NCBI GenBank assembly: GCA_025677815.1
Contig: JAIXMP010000011.1
Coordinates: forward strand, 186,001 to 250,000
Direction: 5' to 3'
Length of the DNA stretch: 64,000 nucleotides
Source of the DNA: Phascolomyces articulosus
Taxonomy: Eukaryota > Mucoromycota > Mucoromycetes > Mucorales > Lichtheimiaceae
Part shown: piece by piece, positions 11,714 to 23,751 of the stretch
Numbering within the stretch: the stretch's first letter is position 1
Layout: each line of letters opens with the position of its first letter
The notes under the pieces: model-generated
Told to the model about the DNA's origin: nothing
Databases searched by the model: none
The model's input: only the letters and a program-made list of their open reading frames with translations
Position numbers and translations under genes: made by a program

Positions 11714-12606
11714 TTATTCGTTTTCAACAAGTTTGCCAACCAATAAATACTTTGCAGCAAAATGTTGTTCCCATTCACGCAAAGATTCCCACTCATCAGG
11801 AGCCAAATCTTCCAATTTATCAATAGGTAACGAAGGATCTGTGATCATATCCATATCAAACGAATTCTTTGCCAATCCTCGGGAAGCATCATGTCCAGCA
11901 AAGTTAGCATAAGGTCCACCTATCAATGATGCCAATATCAGTTTAGTATTATTCCAACATTATGTCACCCTTTTTTAGCAAGTGAGAAATAGGCAACTTA
12001 CCAGGTCCATAAAAGTTACGACCACGGGTTACATCATAAACGCTACCATTGACGCCCATTAATACACGACCATCTTCACCTGTGCCATCAAATGGTAACA
12101 AGGTCTTGGGTGTATAGTTTTTGAATACAATCACATCGGGATGTTTGGCAGGAATAACACTAGGTTTGCTTGATTGTGCATATGAACGAATGACATAAGC
12201 TAATACCTAAATAATCATATGTTAATTTGGGTAAGCGACAAAGAACTATTTCTTTTTAATTTTTATAATATATATCCTTTTAATAAAATATAAAAGCATA
12301 CTGCTGCCAAAGCCCAGTTCACCGGGTTTTCTAGAAAAATAATGATAACAAGAGGGTTTAATAACTTATTATATGCAAGAGAATGAACTTATCTAGAATA
12401 TTAATGAACAAGTTTTACCTTTGAATTGTGCGAAAACAGTTTGTAACGTTGTCGTCATGTCTGCCCTATACAATATTTAAATAAAATATATAAGTTTTTT
12501 TTTTCTTTTTTTCATGTACAAGGATGAATGAAAGGATGAAAAATAATATAAAAGAAAGAAATAAAAAGTGGTGTATACGAGAAAAAAAGGACATTTACTT
12601 GTTCAT
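11714..12606 (-). CDS. Dap1/PGRMC-type membrane heme-binding protein (MAPR family)
   Basis: Five exons in transcript order: 12606-12599, 12465-12419, 12330-12302, 12206-12002 and 11919-11714, giving 164 aa. A membrane segment at about 20-36 (NPVNWALAAVLAYVIRSYA) is followed by a cytochrome-b5-like domain with VYDVTRGRNFYGPGGPY and NFAGHDASRGLA; Tyr100 in GGPYANF matches the heme-ligating tyrosine of PGRMC1/Dap1. Family members bind heme in the ER membrane and support P450 enzymes such as lanosterol demethylase, and so sterol synthesis. The first coding exon is only 8 nt (ATGAACAA); an alternative start at an ATG inside exon 2 (12458) would drop five residues. It ends convergent with UXS1. Confidence 0.93.
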
Positions 12607-12993
12607 GATTTCTTTATTGTATATCTGTGTAGTTTAATATCTTTTTTAGTAGCAGTATACAAAAAAAGAGAGAGTGCGTGAGTGAAAGGGAGTCTACACA
12701 CCCTCTCATTTTTTTCAATGGGGATGGCAATATGAATTAGAAATGCCGCGTGTTAGGCAACTTGTGTAACACATCCCCAAAATTTGCGGTTATGCGTTTA
12801 CCAAAATGATCATTTGTCAAGTTCTCTTGACATTGAGCAATGGCTTTTTCTTTAATGGATATAATGAGTCTAACATGCATTTGTACCAGTATTCGTTCGT
12901 TGGGCTTTTTTTTCTATGTATGACACTATAAATATATAATGCTCCATATTTTCAATTGTAACGTGTGGAAGAAAACTGCACTAAATATTTGTT
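12607..12993. other. Upstream region of the DAP1-like gene
   Basis: No coding sequence. It contains the potential three-way-junction fold at 12719-12779 listed separately, and otherwise AT-rich promoter sequence. Confidence 0.5.
12719..12779. other. Self-complementary element, three-stem fold
   Basis: TGGGGATG (12719-12726) pairs with CATCCCCA (12772-12779). Inside, GGCA/TGCC (12726-12729 with 12744-12747) and GTGTTA/TAACAC (12750-12755 with 12767-12772) can form two hairpins, with one-base overlaps at the junctions. It is more GC-rich than the surrounding DNA and sits about 110 bp upstream of the DAP1-like start codon. Its function is unknown and it could be chance. Confidence 0.3.
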
Positions 12994-13295
12994 TTGTATA
13001 TAATATCTACTCTACTTCAAGACACCCAAGAAAACTCTATTAGTATTAGTTTTATAAATAAAGCTATACATATAGCCATTACAGTCGACCCCTACGTTTT
13101 GCAACAGTGGAAATTCCAAAAATTTGATTCGAAAAACGTAGACGTGCACCAAATGGGAGTCATTATGCAGTGGATTCGAGAGACAAAGTTCAAAATATTG
13201 TAGCAGAAATCGAGGGATTGCACTACAGAAAGGGCAAAAGCGGGGGTCAACTGTACTTAAGTAGTATGTATTTCACCTTGTTGGAAAGTGATTAG
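12994..13295 (+). pseudogene. Frameshifted fragment of an unrecognised protein
   Basis: The frame at 12994-13203 ends with normal protein sequence (VDPYVLQQWKFQKFDSKNVD then VHQMGVIMQWIRETKFKIL). Immediately after, in another frame, come IVAEIEGLHYRKGKSGGQLY and LSSMYFTLLESD, ending at TAG 13293-13295. The two halves read as one continuous C-terminal domain separated by one frameshift near 13195. I do not recognise the family; a decayed copy of a repeated Mucorales gene is the simplest reading. The real beginning is not visible. Confidence 0.4.
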
Positions 13296-13708
13296 AACGA
13301 GATCTGTGTACTATATTTCCGTTGGGAGTGGAGATTTGTATATTATTATTTTTAGCGATGGATATGTACATCCAGATAACAAGAATAATATATATATACA
13401 TATATATATATATCGATAATCAAAAAGCATATTTATACCATTTATGTTGATTATGTAATTTGGTAAATGAATGGTATGAAATAATCAAGGTGATCAATAA
13501 AATAGGATTGAAATATTCGCAGAGATGAATTTGATATTAAAATAAACCTTTTGTTTTTCTTTTTACTAATCAATTGAAAATAGTATAAATATGTATTTTT
13601 TAATAGATAATTTGTAATATTAGGGTAGGAAAGAGTTGAACGAAATATTATTATACAGGAAGTTTATTCTTTACAAAAAATCAAAAAAGTTCTCTTTGTC
13701 TACAATAC
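13296..13708. other. 3' flank of the acyl-CoA dehydrogenase gene
   Basis: AT-rich, with a TA-rich tract near 13389-13415. Nothing coding was seen. Confidence 0.6.
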
Positions 13709-15465
13709 TTATTTGTATTGAGTAGAGATAAGTTTAGCAATGGTTTGGAGTTGGATGTTGCTAGTGCCTTCATAGATAGCACCAATCTTGGCATCACGAT
13801 AGAACTTTTCAACACCAAGTTCACGAGTGAAACCAACACCACCACACCATTCAATGGCCTTGCTAGCAGCCTTTTCAGCGATTTGAGAGGCATACAATTT
13901 GGCCATAGCAGCTTCCTTGATAAAGTTACGGCCTTCTTCCTTCATACGGGCAGCGTTATAAGTCAACAAACGAGCGGCTTCAATTTCCATAGCAACTAAT
14001 AAAAGCCAGTTGTTTAGCAAACCATGCGATTTCTTTCCTTCCTCTTCTCCAACCCTTCTTTTAATATAAAATGTCGACTTACTTTGAGCATACTGATGTT
14101 GCATGCCTTGGAAATCACCAATGTGGGTATTGAATTGCTTACGTTGGAACAAGTAAGGTAAAGCGATATCATAGGCACCTTGAGCAATACCCAACATCTG
14201 GGCAGCAATACCGATACGGCCTTCGTTCAAAATTTCAATGGCATATTTGTAACCCTTACCAACTTCACCCAAAACATTTTCCTTGGGAACCTTGATATCA
14301 TCAAAGTTCAAGACACATGTGGAAGAAGCACGGATACCCAGCTTGCTTTCCTTCTTTGCAATTTCAACACCCATTTCCTTTTCAACGACGAAGCAAGTAA
14401 TACCCTTGTAGCCCTTGGAAGGATCCCTTTAGATATACGTGCCAATCATGTCAGTCAATTTTAACGATTCTTTTTTTTTTACACTCATCCTTTTTTTCCC
14501 ACGCTTGACTAGATCTTTGCCTAAAAAAAATAAGTACTTACAAGTTGGCAAAGACCAAGAAGATATCAGCTTCACCAGAGTTAGTGATCCACATCTTGGA
14601 ACCGTTCAAAAGATAATGGTCACCCTTATCTTCAGCACGTGTTTGTAAAGCAAAAGCATCGGAACCAGAACCAGCTTCAGAAAGACAGAAGGAACCAACA
14701 GTATCAATAGCCAAGCGGGTCAAGTAACGCTTCTTGATATCTTCACTACCATATTTACGGAGAACAGTACCCACCAATGTGTTTTGAACATCACACATGA
14801 CAGAGACAGAAGGATCAATCTTGGCCAATTCTTCAATAACGATAATGGCAGATGTGAATGAACAGTTGGCACCATCGTATTCAGCTTCAGTTTCAACACC
14901 CATAAGCTATATAGAAAGAAGTGTCAGTTCAATTTAGTCGATTTTTAAATGTCCCTTTGCACCCATCTATTGATAAACTTACACCTTGATCAAAGAGGCC
15001 TTGAATAACAGACTTATCCATCACTTCGGTTTCATCCATTTGCAACACCTTGGGCTTGATAACATCTTGAGCGAACTTGGATACTATTTTTTTTTTTTGG
15101 TAATTAAGATCGAGATTTTTTCACTCAATAACCTCATTTTCTTCCTCCCAATATATTCCATGGATATACACATTTATTTTTTTTTAAAAAAATACTTACC
15201 AACATCCTTAAGCATAAGTTCTTCATCGGTGAAGGTTTGGAGCGAGGCAACCGAGTTACGAGCAATGGCAGAGTGAGTGAATGATCTTTATTGAATTCGG
15301 AATGAAATATATATATTTGGCACGTCAGAAAAAAAACACGTTCATAATATCGTAGGTGTTATTGTTTGTTGTTGATAAACAAGTTTAAGTATTAAAATAT
15401 TTAATATACCTCTTGGGTAAGGCGCGGGTAGCCAAGCCGAACGAACGAGCAGCAGTTCTCAACAT
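13709..15465 (-). CDS. Short/branched-chain acyl-CoA dehydrogenase, mitochondrial
   Basis: Six exons in transcript order: 15465-15410, 15285-15200, 15083-14983, 14906-14542, 14426-14083 and 13995-13709, giving 412 aa. The basic/hydroxylated N-terminus ([20 protein letters not shown]) looks like a mitochondrial presequence. The body has the acyl-CoA dehydrogenase fold: [18 protein letters not shown] and MWITNSG flavin-binding stretches, [20 protein letters not shown], and the C-terminal [12 protein letters not shown] with the catalytic base Glu393. The position of the glutamate and the [11 protein letters not shown]...[11 protein letters not shown] block fit the ACADSB subfamily (2-methyl-branched and short acyl-CoA, isoleucine catabolism) rather than isovaleryl-CoA or long-chain enzymes. 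Electrons would pass to ETF. Exact substrate range cannot be read from sequence. Confidence 0.94.
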
Positions 15466-15818
15466 GGTAGGAAGTGAATATATTAAAAGAAAAGAAAAGG
15501 ACGGGAAGAAAAAAGAAAAACCAAGCAGGTTGGATTCGCCCTTATTTTATTTATTCTTATGTACTCGGCATTTGAACTGTCTCTGCTTAGTCGCCTTTCA
15601 CATGCCTTACTTTACTCACCGCCCTACCAATTGAGCACTTCGCAGGGTTACAATTTGTATTACATGAGAAAAAAATAAAATAAAAAAATGCGGGGATCAA
15701 GTACACAGTCCATCTTCCGCTATTTAGTTTAGGAGGTAATTCGTGTTTCATAATTCGTCAAACGTGTTTTATCTTTGCATACTTCTTTTTCCTTTGTATT
15801 CTTTTAAATTATTATCCT
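15466..15818. other. Spacer between acyl-CoA dehydrogenase and nicastrin genes
   Basis: Promoter region of the acyl-CoA dehydrogenase and 3' flank of nicastrin. A tRNA-like phrase on the minus strand (15550-15650) was examined and rejected. Confidence 0.5.
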
Positions 15819-18570
15819 TTATTCAGTCTTAAATGTCTTTTTAAAATATCGTTTTCCGAATAACACTGCCGCAATACTAATCAATGTCCATAAAATACCA
15901 ACAACTAATTCAACAGCTTGTTGTGCTCTTGATGTCACCAAAAAAGTACGAAACACAGGTGTATTCCAACTAAAAATCATCATCATCAGTGAGTTATAGA
16001 TTCTTTCCCCTTTTCATCATCTTTTAATTTAAATTATAACTTACGTGCTTTCAGTCCATGTAGGTTTTGTAGGATCAATGACACGCACTTTACCCGTCGA
16101 TTCATCATACGCCAATCCCGTTCCATATGCTTCATGATAATTGGTAAATGATTGAATGCATTGTTGTTTGATACAATATTCACCAGTATTACAATCTTGA
16201 ATAGTGATACATGTTGTTGGATTCTGCACTTGTTGACGACGTGTTACATCAGCAAGGAATGAAAAAACAAAACGCGGCAACAATTGTGGTTGTGGATTAC
16301 GGAAACTGAAGACTGACGAATAATGACTTGTACGTGTAATGCCAGAAACTATATATACAGATGATGGATGTTTACTAAATATAAATGTTTATCAAGGCAT
16401 CATTGGGTTATTTTTCTAGTTACCATTAAAATAATTTTGCATAAACGAACAAGAAAAATTGGAAACTAAACAATCCATCAAGGATGACACCAAGGTGCAG
16501 TTCGCAGCAATCTGATCAGCCACGCTCGTGTTACCTTGTGCCTGTAAATAAGCTGTTTTAGCTGTACTTGTAGCTAATTGACACATAGATGATAGATCTA
16601 CTCCTTCTATATCATCGTCCAGATCACTGTTGTACAAACTACATGTGATAAAGAAAAAATTTCAGCTTGTGAGAGGAAGATCAAAACACGTTTTATACAC
16701 ATAATCAAAGCCATCTCCATATGCATTTTCTTTTTATTACCTTCCAAGCTCTTTTTGAAAATCAGTAATCATTACCGATGGTATATTACGTTTCTGTTTA
16801 AGAAAACTCATGGTACTACTTCCTGGTGGTAATCTACGTTGAACGCTGTCTTGGTAAGCTGGGTGAATAGATACTGTTGTTGTATTACTAGTAGTAGCAC
16901 CAGATGGTTGTTGTTGTAACATCGTCACCAAAGATTCACTCGTTTGAATATCATCCACATGTGCCCAATAGCCACCATTAATTGATGCTGAAGAGATAGG
17001 ACCCAATTCAATAATAGAGTCGATTTGATCAAAATTGATCCGTTTGAAATCAAGTGTACTAACACATGGGTTAGTGCAAGGTGCACTACTGCCGTAAGGA
17101 CATTTTACTGCACGCGAAGCATTGGTGCATGTAAAGGGCTGTGATATATCTTGAACAAATCGCTGAGATCCGGCATATCCCCATGATTCTGCCGAAAAGA
17201 GGGTATAAAGAATATGCTTTGGCAAATTGGAGGTATCAACATGACTGAGTGCCTCAGCTGCAGCAAGAATGCCAACAAGACCAGATATATCATGACCAGC
17301 ACCATTAGTGAGATCATGAAAAAGAGATCGACTATCCATACCAGCAGTTAACATAACAATTGATTTTTGGTCATCTGCTTGTATATCTGTGGAAGGAGTC
17401 GCATAAACAGAGAGACCTCCCACAGCTTCACACCAACCACGTCGAAGACATGTTTCAGAATCCATGGCGGCCCACATAAATAATTCAAAATCAACGGCTT
17501 GTAATGGATAATTGTCATAACCCTTTTCTTCATTGTATTCCACTGTCTAAAAAATTGATACAGTACATGTGTAAGGTTTGAGAATCCTCGACCACACAAT
17601 TTTTATTGTCTATGACACGATATCCATCTCAGAGATAAATAAATTAAAAAAACGTACGCGCATCACATAGTTGTATATTTGTGTAGAAATTCGATTTACT
17701 GGATTAATGCCAAAAATAGGTATATCAAATTCACGTTCGAGTAAATCATGTCCCTGATGAAAATCAAAAAAAAAAAAAAAAAAACGTATGTTAATTCACC
17801 CTGAATTTCATCCATGTAAAAAAGATAAGGTATCTCTCTCATTTCCTCTTCTTCACCTTAGGGTTCCAGATATAAGGGTCATTATCATTCGCATAGAGTC
17901 CAAATTTACAATTAGGACAACTTCCTTCAGGTGAATATAAATTTTGGAAATCCTCTGCATCCATAGCTTCTCTTAATAAGACAATTAATCCATTGACTCG
18001 TCCCGTCGATTGTAACGCATGAATATTATCTCTATTATATAATTTTTTTTCAAAAAGAATAAGTACCTGTAAAAACCTCGTAGTATATATATTTCTTTTT
18101 TACCTCGTAAGTAAGTTATAACCAAGAATAATACCATAAGTATCTGATGACCCGAATTGACCTGCAACAAAGTCATCCATTTGGCTTTGAGACTTTACAT
18201 GGTAAAGAACACCACTACCCGTCTTTGGTGCTACAAGACATCTCAGGTTAGATTTATACTTTTTGAAAAGAAGCCAGACAGTATTTCTAATTAAGAATAT
18301 TATTATTACCGTGACAACCAATGACATTTGTAGCATTCAAAAGTCTTACACATGGCCAATTATTTAGATTGGTATAAATGTAAGGATATAAACTAGTCCC
18401 AATGTCCTCAGCTATATATTATATAACATTATAAAGTGTCAATATTTCGCTTTTGTATTTTCTTTATTGTGTCTCATTGAATAAATAATAATTTCTTTTT
18501 TTTTACCGGAGGCACATGAAAAAACCAGTAATAAAACTGTGAAGATGGTCACGAGAAAGCAATGTCGCAT
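15819..18570 (-). CDS. NCSTN: Nicastrin, gamma-secretase subunit
   Basis: Nine exons in transcript order: 18570-18507, 18411-18310, 18230-18104, 18031-17857, 17753-17658, 17546-16741, 16638-16424, 16348-16045 and 15969-15819, giving 679 aa, close to animal nicastrin. Signal peptide at 1-21 (MRHCFLVTIFTVLLLVFSCA); then WPCVRLLNATNVIGC, almost identical to the animal PCVRLLNAT..IGC block; a peptidase-like lobe with VMLTAGMDSRSLF; and LFSAESWGYAGSQR, where Glu308 and GYAGS (311-315) match human Glu333 and DYIGS. One C-terminal membrane helix (AVELVVGILWTLISIAAVLF) is followed by a basic tail. Nicastrin is the substrate-gating ectodomain of the presenilin protease complex. The first in-frame ATG is used. 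Partner subunits are not in this window. Confidence 0.93.
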
Positions 18571-18981
18571 AAAAACATACACTTTACACTTTTTCACAAA
18601 AGCTTTTTGCCTAAAAGAAGAGCAGCTTGACAAAGAAAAAAAGGTTGCACCAAAATTATACGACAGATGACATTAATTGGTAATAATATATAACCGAACC
18701 AATAAAATCAATGCCAATATTAAGTAGAATGTTTATATTAAAAAATAGTTGGTTTTTTTATTGATCAATCAATAGAAGCAAGTTGAAAAAAAAGTTATAT
18801 GTGCAAGTAATACAGTGGTAGAGATAATAAATGGAAAAAGTAAAAAAAAAAAATGGATATAATATATAAGAAATAGATGATCATGGGTAAGAAATATATA
18901 TTATTTTTTTGTGGAGGATCATGTTATATGTAGAAGTAATTAATAAGCAAAATATATTTTTGTAGTTGTTTGGTCATATCA
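18571..18981. other. Spacer between nicastrin and RFX genes
   Basis: About 410 bp of AT-rich promoter and 3' flanking sequence. No gene or RNA was recognised. Confidence 0.6.
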
Positions 18982-21900
18982 TTATTGAGCAGCTGAAGGA
19001 GTAGCAGAAGATTCAACTGAAGTTTGATATGTTTGTTGGCGATTATTATTATTTATATCTCGACGTGATGATCCCGAAGTTGAAGGAGGCGGTGTTTCGA
19101 GCATTGCAGGTGCTGGAGTATTAGTGCTTGAGCTAGTTTGTACAGCAAATGTACAATGAGCAGAAGTAGGGGTAGCACTAATGGAAGGTGAAGATGAAGG
19201 ATGTGTGCTGTGGCGATGCTGTTGTGCTGATAAGGATGTTTGTTGAAATTGAGGTGCCATGGCCTTGGCAATACGAGACTCCACCAAAAATTGCATCATA
19301 TCATCAAAGAAAAGGGCCAAGATACGGAATTGATCTATAGATTGTATTTTTTTTTCATTTAATAAATTTCTATATAAGAGAGGTACTTGTGAAGGGTTTA
19401 TTTTTCATATATAATATACTTACCAATGCTCTTGGCTCCACTTAATGTCATGTCCTTGAGGATCAACGAGGTATAGATGGACCACTTGAGAACAAATTGT
19501 TTGGCATAAAAAATAAAGTAGCCAGCATCACGTCCCTATTTGTATTGTTCATTCTTATTAGCATTGTACTTATTTTCTTCTGATATATATACATTGATAA
19601 ATCACACCTCCCCTTCAAAGGAAAAAAAAATACACATACTGCTTGTTGTTGATGTGTTGACATGTATCGTTCAATCACACCTTGCATCCATGTAATCCAT
19701 TGTTCCAAATTGGACTCTGTTTCAAGTAAATTGCAAATATCAAAACTCACTACGTAATATAGTATAGACAGGAAGAAAATTGATTAATCATGCAGCAATC
19801 ATATCACATATATGCTTTCCTTTTATTGAAAGAAAAGGGAAAGAAAAACTTACGCATTCGTTGGATTTCATGGCCATCACAATCGCATGACCAATGTGTT
19901 TGGTCAAGAATCGAAGGAATGTCAACTTTTTTCCAATCACTCAGCATGGGCTCCAATGTAGTTGGACGGCGTAACAAACCGGCGGCAGCTTGAGCCATTT
20001 GATTCAACTTCAAATGACGTCGAAATTGAGAAACAAAGATTCGAGCAGCTAGTAATTAAAATATTATAAGTATATTTTTTTTCATTTAATTATATAGAAA
20101 CCCTTAATTCTTCTAAATTAATATAGTTATATAAATATACCTTCAATTTTTCTTTCTCGAAGGATTTCTGGATAACCATTCAAGGATTCGTCCAAATAAT
20201 TGTCCAATTCTCGTGTATATTCTCGCAAATCTTTGTTCATTTGATGACTCAAAGGAGATTGAACAGTGGGTAACATGCTGACGAAGATTGAATCATACAA
20301 GGCACAATCCCAACGCCAAATGGCTTCCGTTGCTTCAGGTTGTTCATCAATCAGGACTCGAAAACGGTCAGGTAACATTTGATAGAACCCAATAAGACAA
20401 CCATAAACCTATATAATACATAATAGAGCATATAATCCCTCTCAAACAATTAGTTTTCTTTTATTATTATTATATACCATACACCTTTATTCCATGATTT
20501 TTCTCCCCTCTCGCCTCCTCTAAAATTATAAATGGAAATAACTTACGCTATGAAATCGACCTGTTTGAATCATACTCAAAACATCTACGCAATGTTGCTC
20601 GTAAAGATGAGCAAATTCCATCATGACTTTGTTTTGACTAGCAAATGAGGAGACAGTAAAGGATGGCAACTGAACATCATGTTGTCGTGAGATCCCTTGG
20701 TTGATCAAATCATTGGAGCGGAGTCGTTTGGATGGAGGTGCTGCTGAAGAAGTCATGGTTCCTGAACCTCCTACACTACCACTTTCTGAAACCATCAAAG
20801 ATGACGACATACGAGAAGATACAAATGCAGACGCTGAAGTACTGCCATTATCACCACCAGTAAACGCAGGAGCAGAAGCTGGAGAATTTGCTCCTCGAAA
20901 TGCAGAAACTGACATGGTTGGATGACGAGACGTTCCTTGGCCTCCTGCACCCGATGAAGATGAGGTTGAACGACTAATAACATTTCCCACAGAACTATCA
21001 AACATATAAGAAAAGAGAAGAGTCATTATCATATGCGTGAAATGTAAAAGTGATGATTTTTATATATCAATAAAAAAAATTGATATATCACAAAAACATT
21101 TTTTTTCCAACAAATTCGCAACACCATGACACCATGGTTTTTTTAATTCCATACTAGATACAAACCTGTACCCCTCTGGTGATGTTCTTGAAGCACCACG
21201 ACGATTGCGACTTTGTTGACTATAAGTTGATCTGTGCATTCCCCGCATTCGTCGTGCTGTTGGGACTTGGTAGAAAGAAGAAGCTGGACCGCCTCCACCT
21301 GATCGTTGTTGATGACGATAATATTGTTGTGATGATTGAGGTGTAGGAAGAATTCCTGTTGCTGCACCTGAAGAAGAAGCAGCACTCATATGAGCTAAAG
21401 AAGCAGAAGATGCTGTTGGATAGTTTTGTTGTTCACCATGGGGTGAGGACGATGAAGGTGGGTGTTGTTGCGGTGATGTGTTTATATCAGTGGATGGAGG
21501 ACCCATGCGTCGTCGAATACCACAGTAATGATATCGAGATTGTCCCCTGGTTCCCAAACGACGAGTAGTTATATCTGGAAATACATGTCGAATAAGTTTG
21601 CCAAAGGTGGCTGAGTTGACAGGATTGGGATTGTTTCGTCCACATGTTGATCTGTAATGTTCATACATGCCACTTCGTGGCACATTATGATCTTGTTCAT
21701 ATTGATAGTTTTCACGGACCCTATTGTTGAAAAAAATAGTTTATCATATTTATTTTTCTTTATGTAAGTGTGTGTGGGGGGGGAGGAGGAAAGGATTTTA
21801 TTATCATCAACGTACCATTGCAAAACAAATCGACTATCTTCATTTTCAGTTTGAACACCATGACGTGTTCCACCACGTCGAGTTGCAGTTGTTCCTTCTG

Positions 21901-22306
21901 AGGTTTCTGCTCCAGGTGTAGCTGTGGTATGAGTTGTCACAGATTCCACATCCATAGCTGTATCTCCAGATTGTTCTTGTTGCAACTGATCTACCTCTTC
22001 TTGTCCATTGTTAGTGTTGTCATTATTTTGTCGAATACGAGCAGATCGTCTTGGTAAATTGTCATTGTTGTCATGACCATCATTGCCCATTGTCATTGTG
22101 ACATTGACATTGCTCATGGAAGACGATGATGAATGTAATGTACGACTACGCAATGAACGTAATGTTTCTTGGTCTGAAGCAGTGGCGACTGTTTCACTGC
22201 CGCTCATTTCACCACTACTACCTTGCTGGTGCTGCTGAGATGGTTGTTGCTGTTCTGTTTCGGATGTTGCACCTACTGTCGCTTGTCTGGAACGATTTCG
22301 AGCCAT
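18982..22306 (-). CDS. RFX-family winged-helix transcription factor
   Basis: Eight exons in transcript order: 22306-21816, 21720-21166, 20994-20547, 20408-20141, 20048-19854, 19749-19640, 19535-19424 and 19334-18982, giving 843 aa. The Gln/Ser/Thr-rich N-tail (1-155) leads to the RFX DNA-binding domain at about 160-237: LQW at the exon junction, [33 protein letters not shown] and the hallmark [18 protein letters not shown]. These domains bind X-box motifs. A disordered Ser/Ala/Gly segment follows, then a long helical C-terminal half ([20 protein letters not shown] and later) like the RFX extended dimerisation region, and another disordered tail. Fungal homologues (yeast Crt1, RfxA) control DNA-damage and cell-cycle genes; which role applies here is unknown. 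Confidence 0.91.
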
Positions 22307-23751
22307 AAGGTATAACTAAATGATTGATTTTTGTATCTTATTATTATTGTTGTTGTTTTTGTAGTAAAATGATGGGAAAAAGTTGTTTTGGAAATGAAAA
22401 GAAGAAAGAAAGAGAAAGAGAGAGGAAGACACCTGTAATTTATTAAAAGTAAAATGTTATCCCTGTTGTGCGCAGTAGTATGTGATGATATGAGTCTTTA
22501 TTCTAAAACGTTTCTTTTTTTGAAGTCAATCTATATAATATGAACCTGATTACTTCCTGGAAAAATGGAGTTTTATATTCATCGTCGCCACCACCACCAT
22601 CATCATCATCATCACGATGGTGAGGATGTTACCATATGAACCTTTCCCTCCCTCCTTTCTCTTTTCGCTTTATCATCGATAACAACCTGCTTGCAACAAC
22701 ATCTCATTGCTGCTATGTTTTTGTTTCCTTTATATCAGCATCATAATAATATGTAATAGTACCCATGCTTAATTTTTATTCATCACTACTAAGATCCATG
22801 AAAAAAGTGATAAAATGATCTTATAATCACGCGCTTCTTTGGTTTGCCATTGGTCCTCTTACTCATTGTCTCTTATTCTTTTTATCTCAATTAAAACAAC
22901 ATACTCCAGCTATATTCATCATCATGCTCTTTGTTTTCCTTCTTTGGATCCCTTATAGAATGAATATAATAAATGATGGCTACTTTTGATAAAAAGACAA
23001 TAAGAATGTACACGTAATGCAATTAGCTATACAATTTTGAATCATTATTTTACAATGAAGAAATGATTGTTGTCAGTTGCATAATACAAAAAGCTGCATG
23101 TCTTAATATAGTATATAAAATCTGATTGATAGCGAAGGTGACAGTGTTTGTCCAAACTATTAAACATGCAAGCGAGATCGAGTAGATAAAAAATAATCCA
23201 TTTAGTATTTGTTAGCATTTATACACATCATTTCTGTATAACAATTCTTTATGTACAGTGTATGTGTGCTATTACCAATATCATTTTTATGCATAGTTAC
23301 CATAATATACCATTGTTCACCTAATAAGGAGATAATAATAAATAATACAAGAGCATACATTTCCAATGTTGATTCCTTTCCATGATGGAGCGAATAAATT
23401 AAAGCCATAACAAAGTTTATCGATTGTTGACAACAACTAGTTTTTCCTCTTTTCTTGTCATTATATGATAAACTTATAATAGCATAATCTCCTACAAAAC
23501 CAGAGGTATGTATGACCTTACTTTTTTTCTCTATACACACTAGTTCATGTTTTAATATATGGAAATAAGTTTATATAATCGCACAAAGGCGTTTTAATAG
23601 CTATCCACGAGTAGGCCATCAAATGCATATCTATATATACTGATAGCATTATATATGATAGTTTCAACGGTATTCCTATTTTTTTTTTGTATAGCACTAC
23701 TTAAAATACATTTTTATTAAATAAATTGGAATAACCCACAATATACCACAA
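22307..23751. other. RFX promoter region and spacer
   Basis: Contains a CCA/CAT repeat (about 22587-22614). The longest frame, 112 codons on the minus strand at 23202-23540, has no recognisable domain and is unsupported by flanking exons. I see no gene. Confidence 0.5.

Noticed and set aside
15550..15655. tRNA-like phrase on the minus strand (GCTCAATTGGTAGGGCGG, later AGTTCAAATGC)
   Set aside because: The D-arm looks right, but neither an anticodon stem nor a T stem can be formed and the acceptor ends do not pair; at most a tRNA pseudogene, possibly chance.
23202..23540. 112-codon minus-strand open frame
   Set aside because: No domain, no supporting exons or promoter, composition close to local background; not called as a gene.
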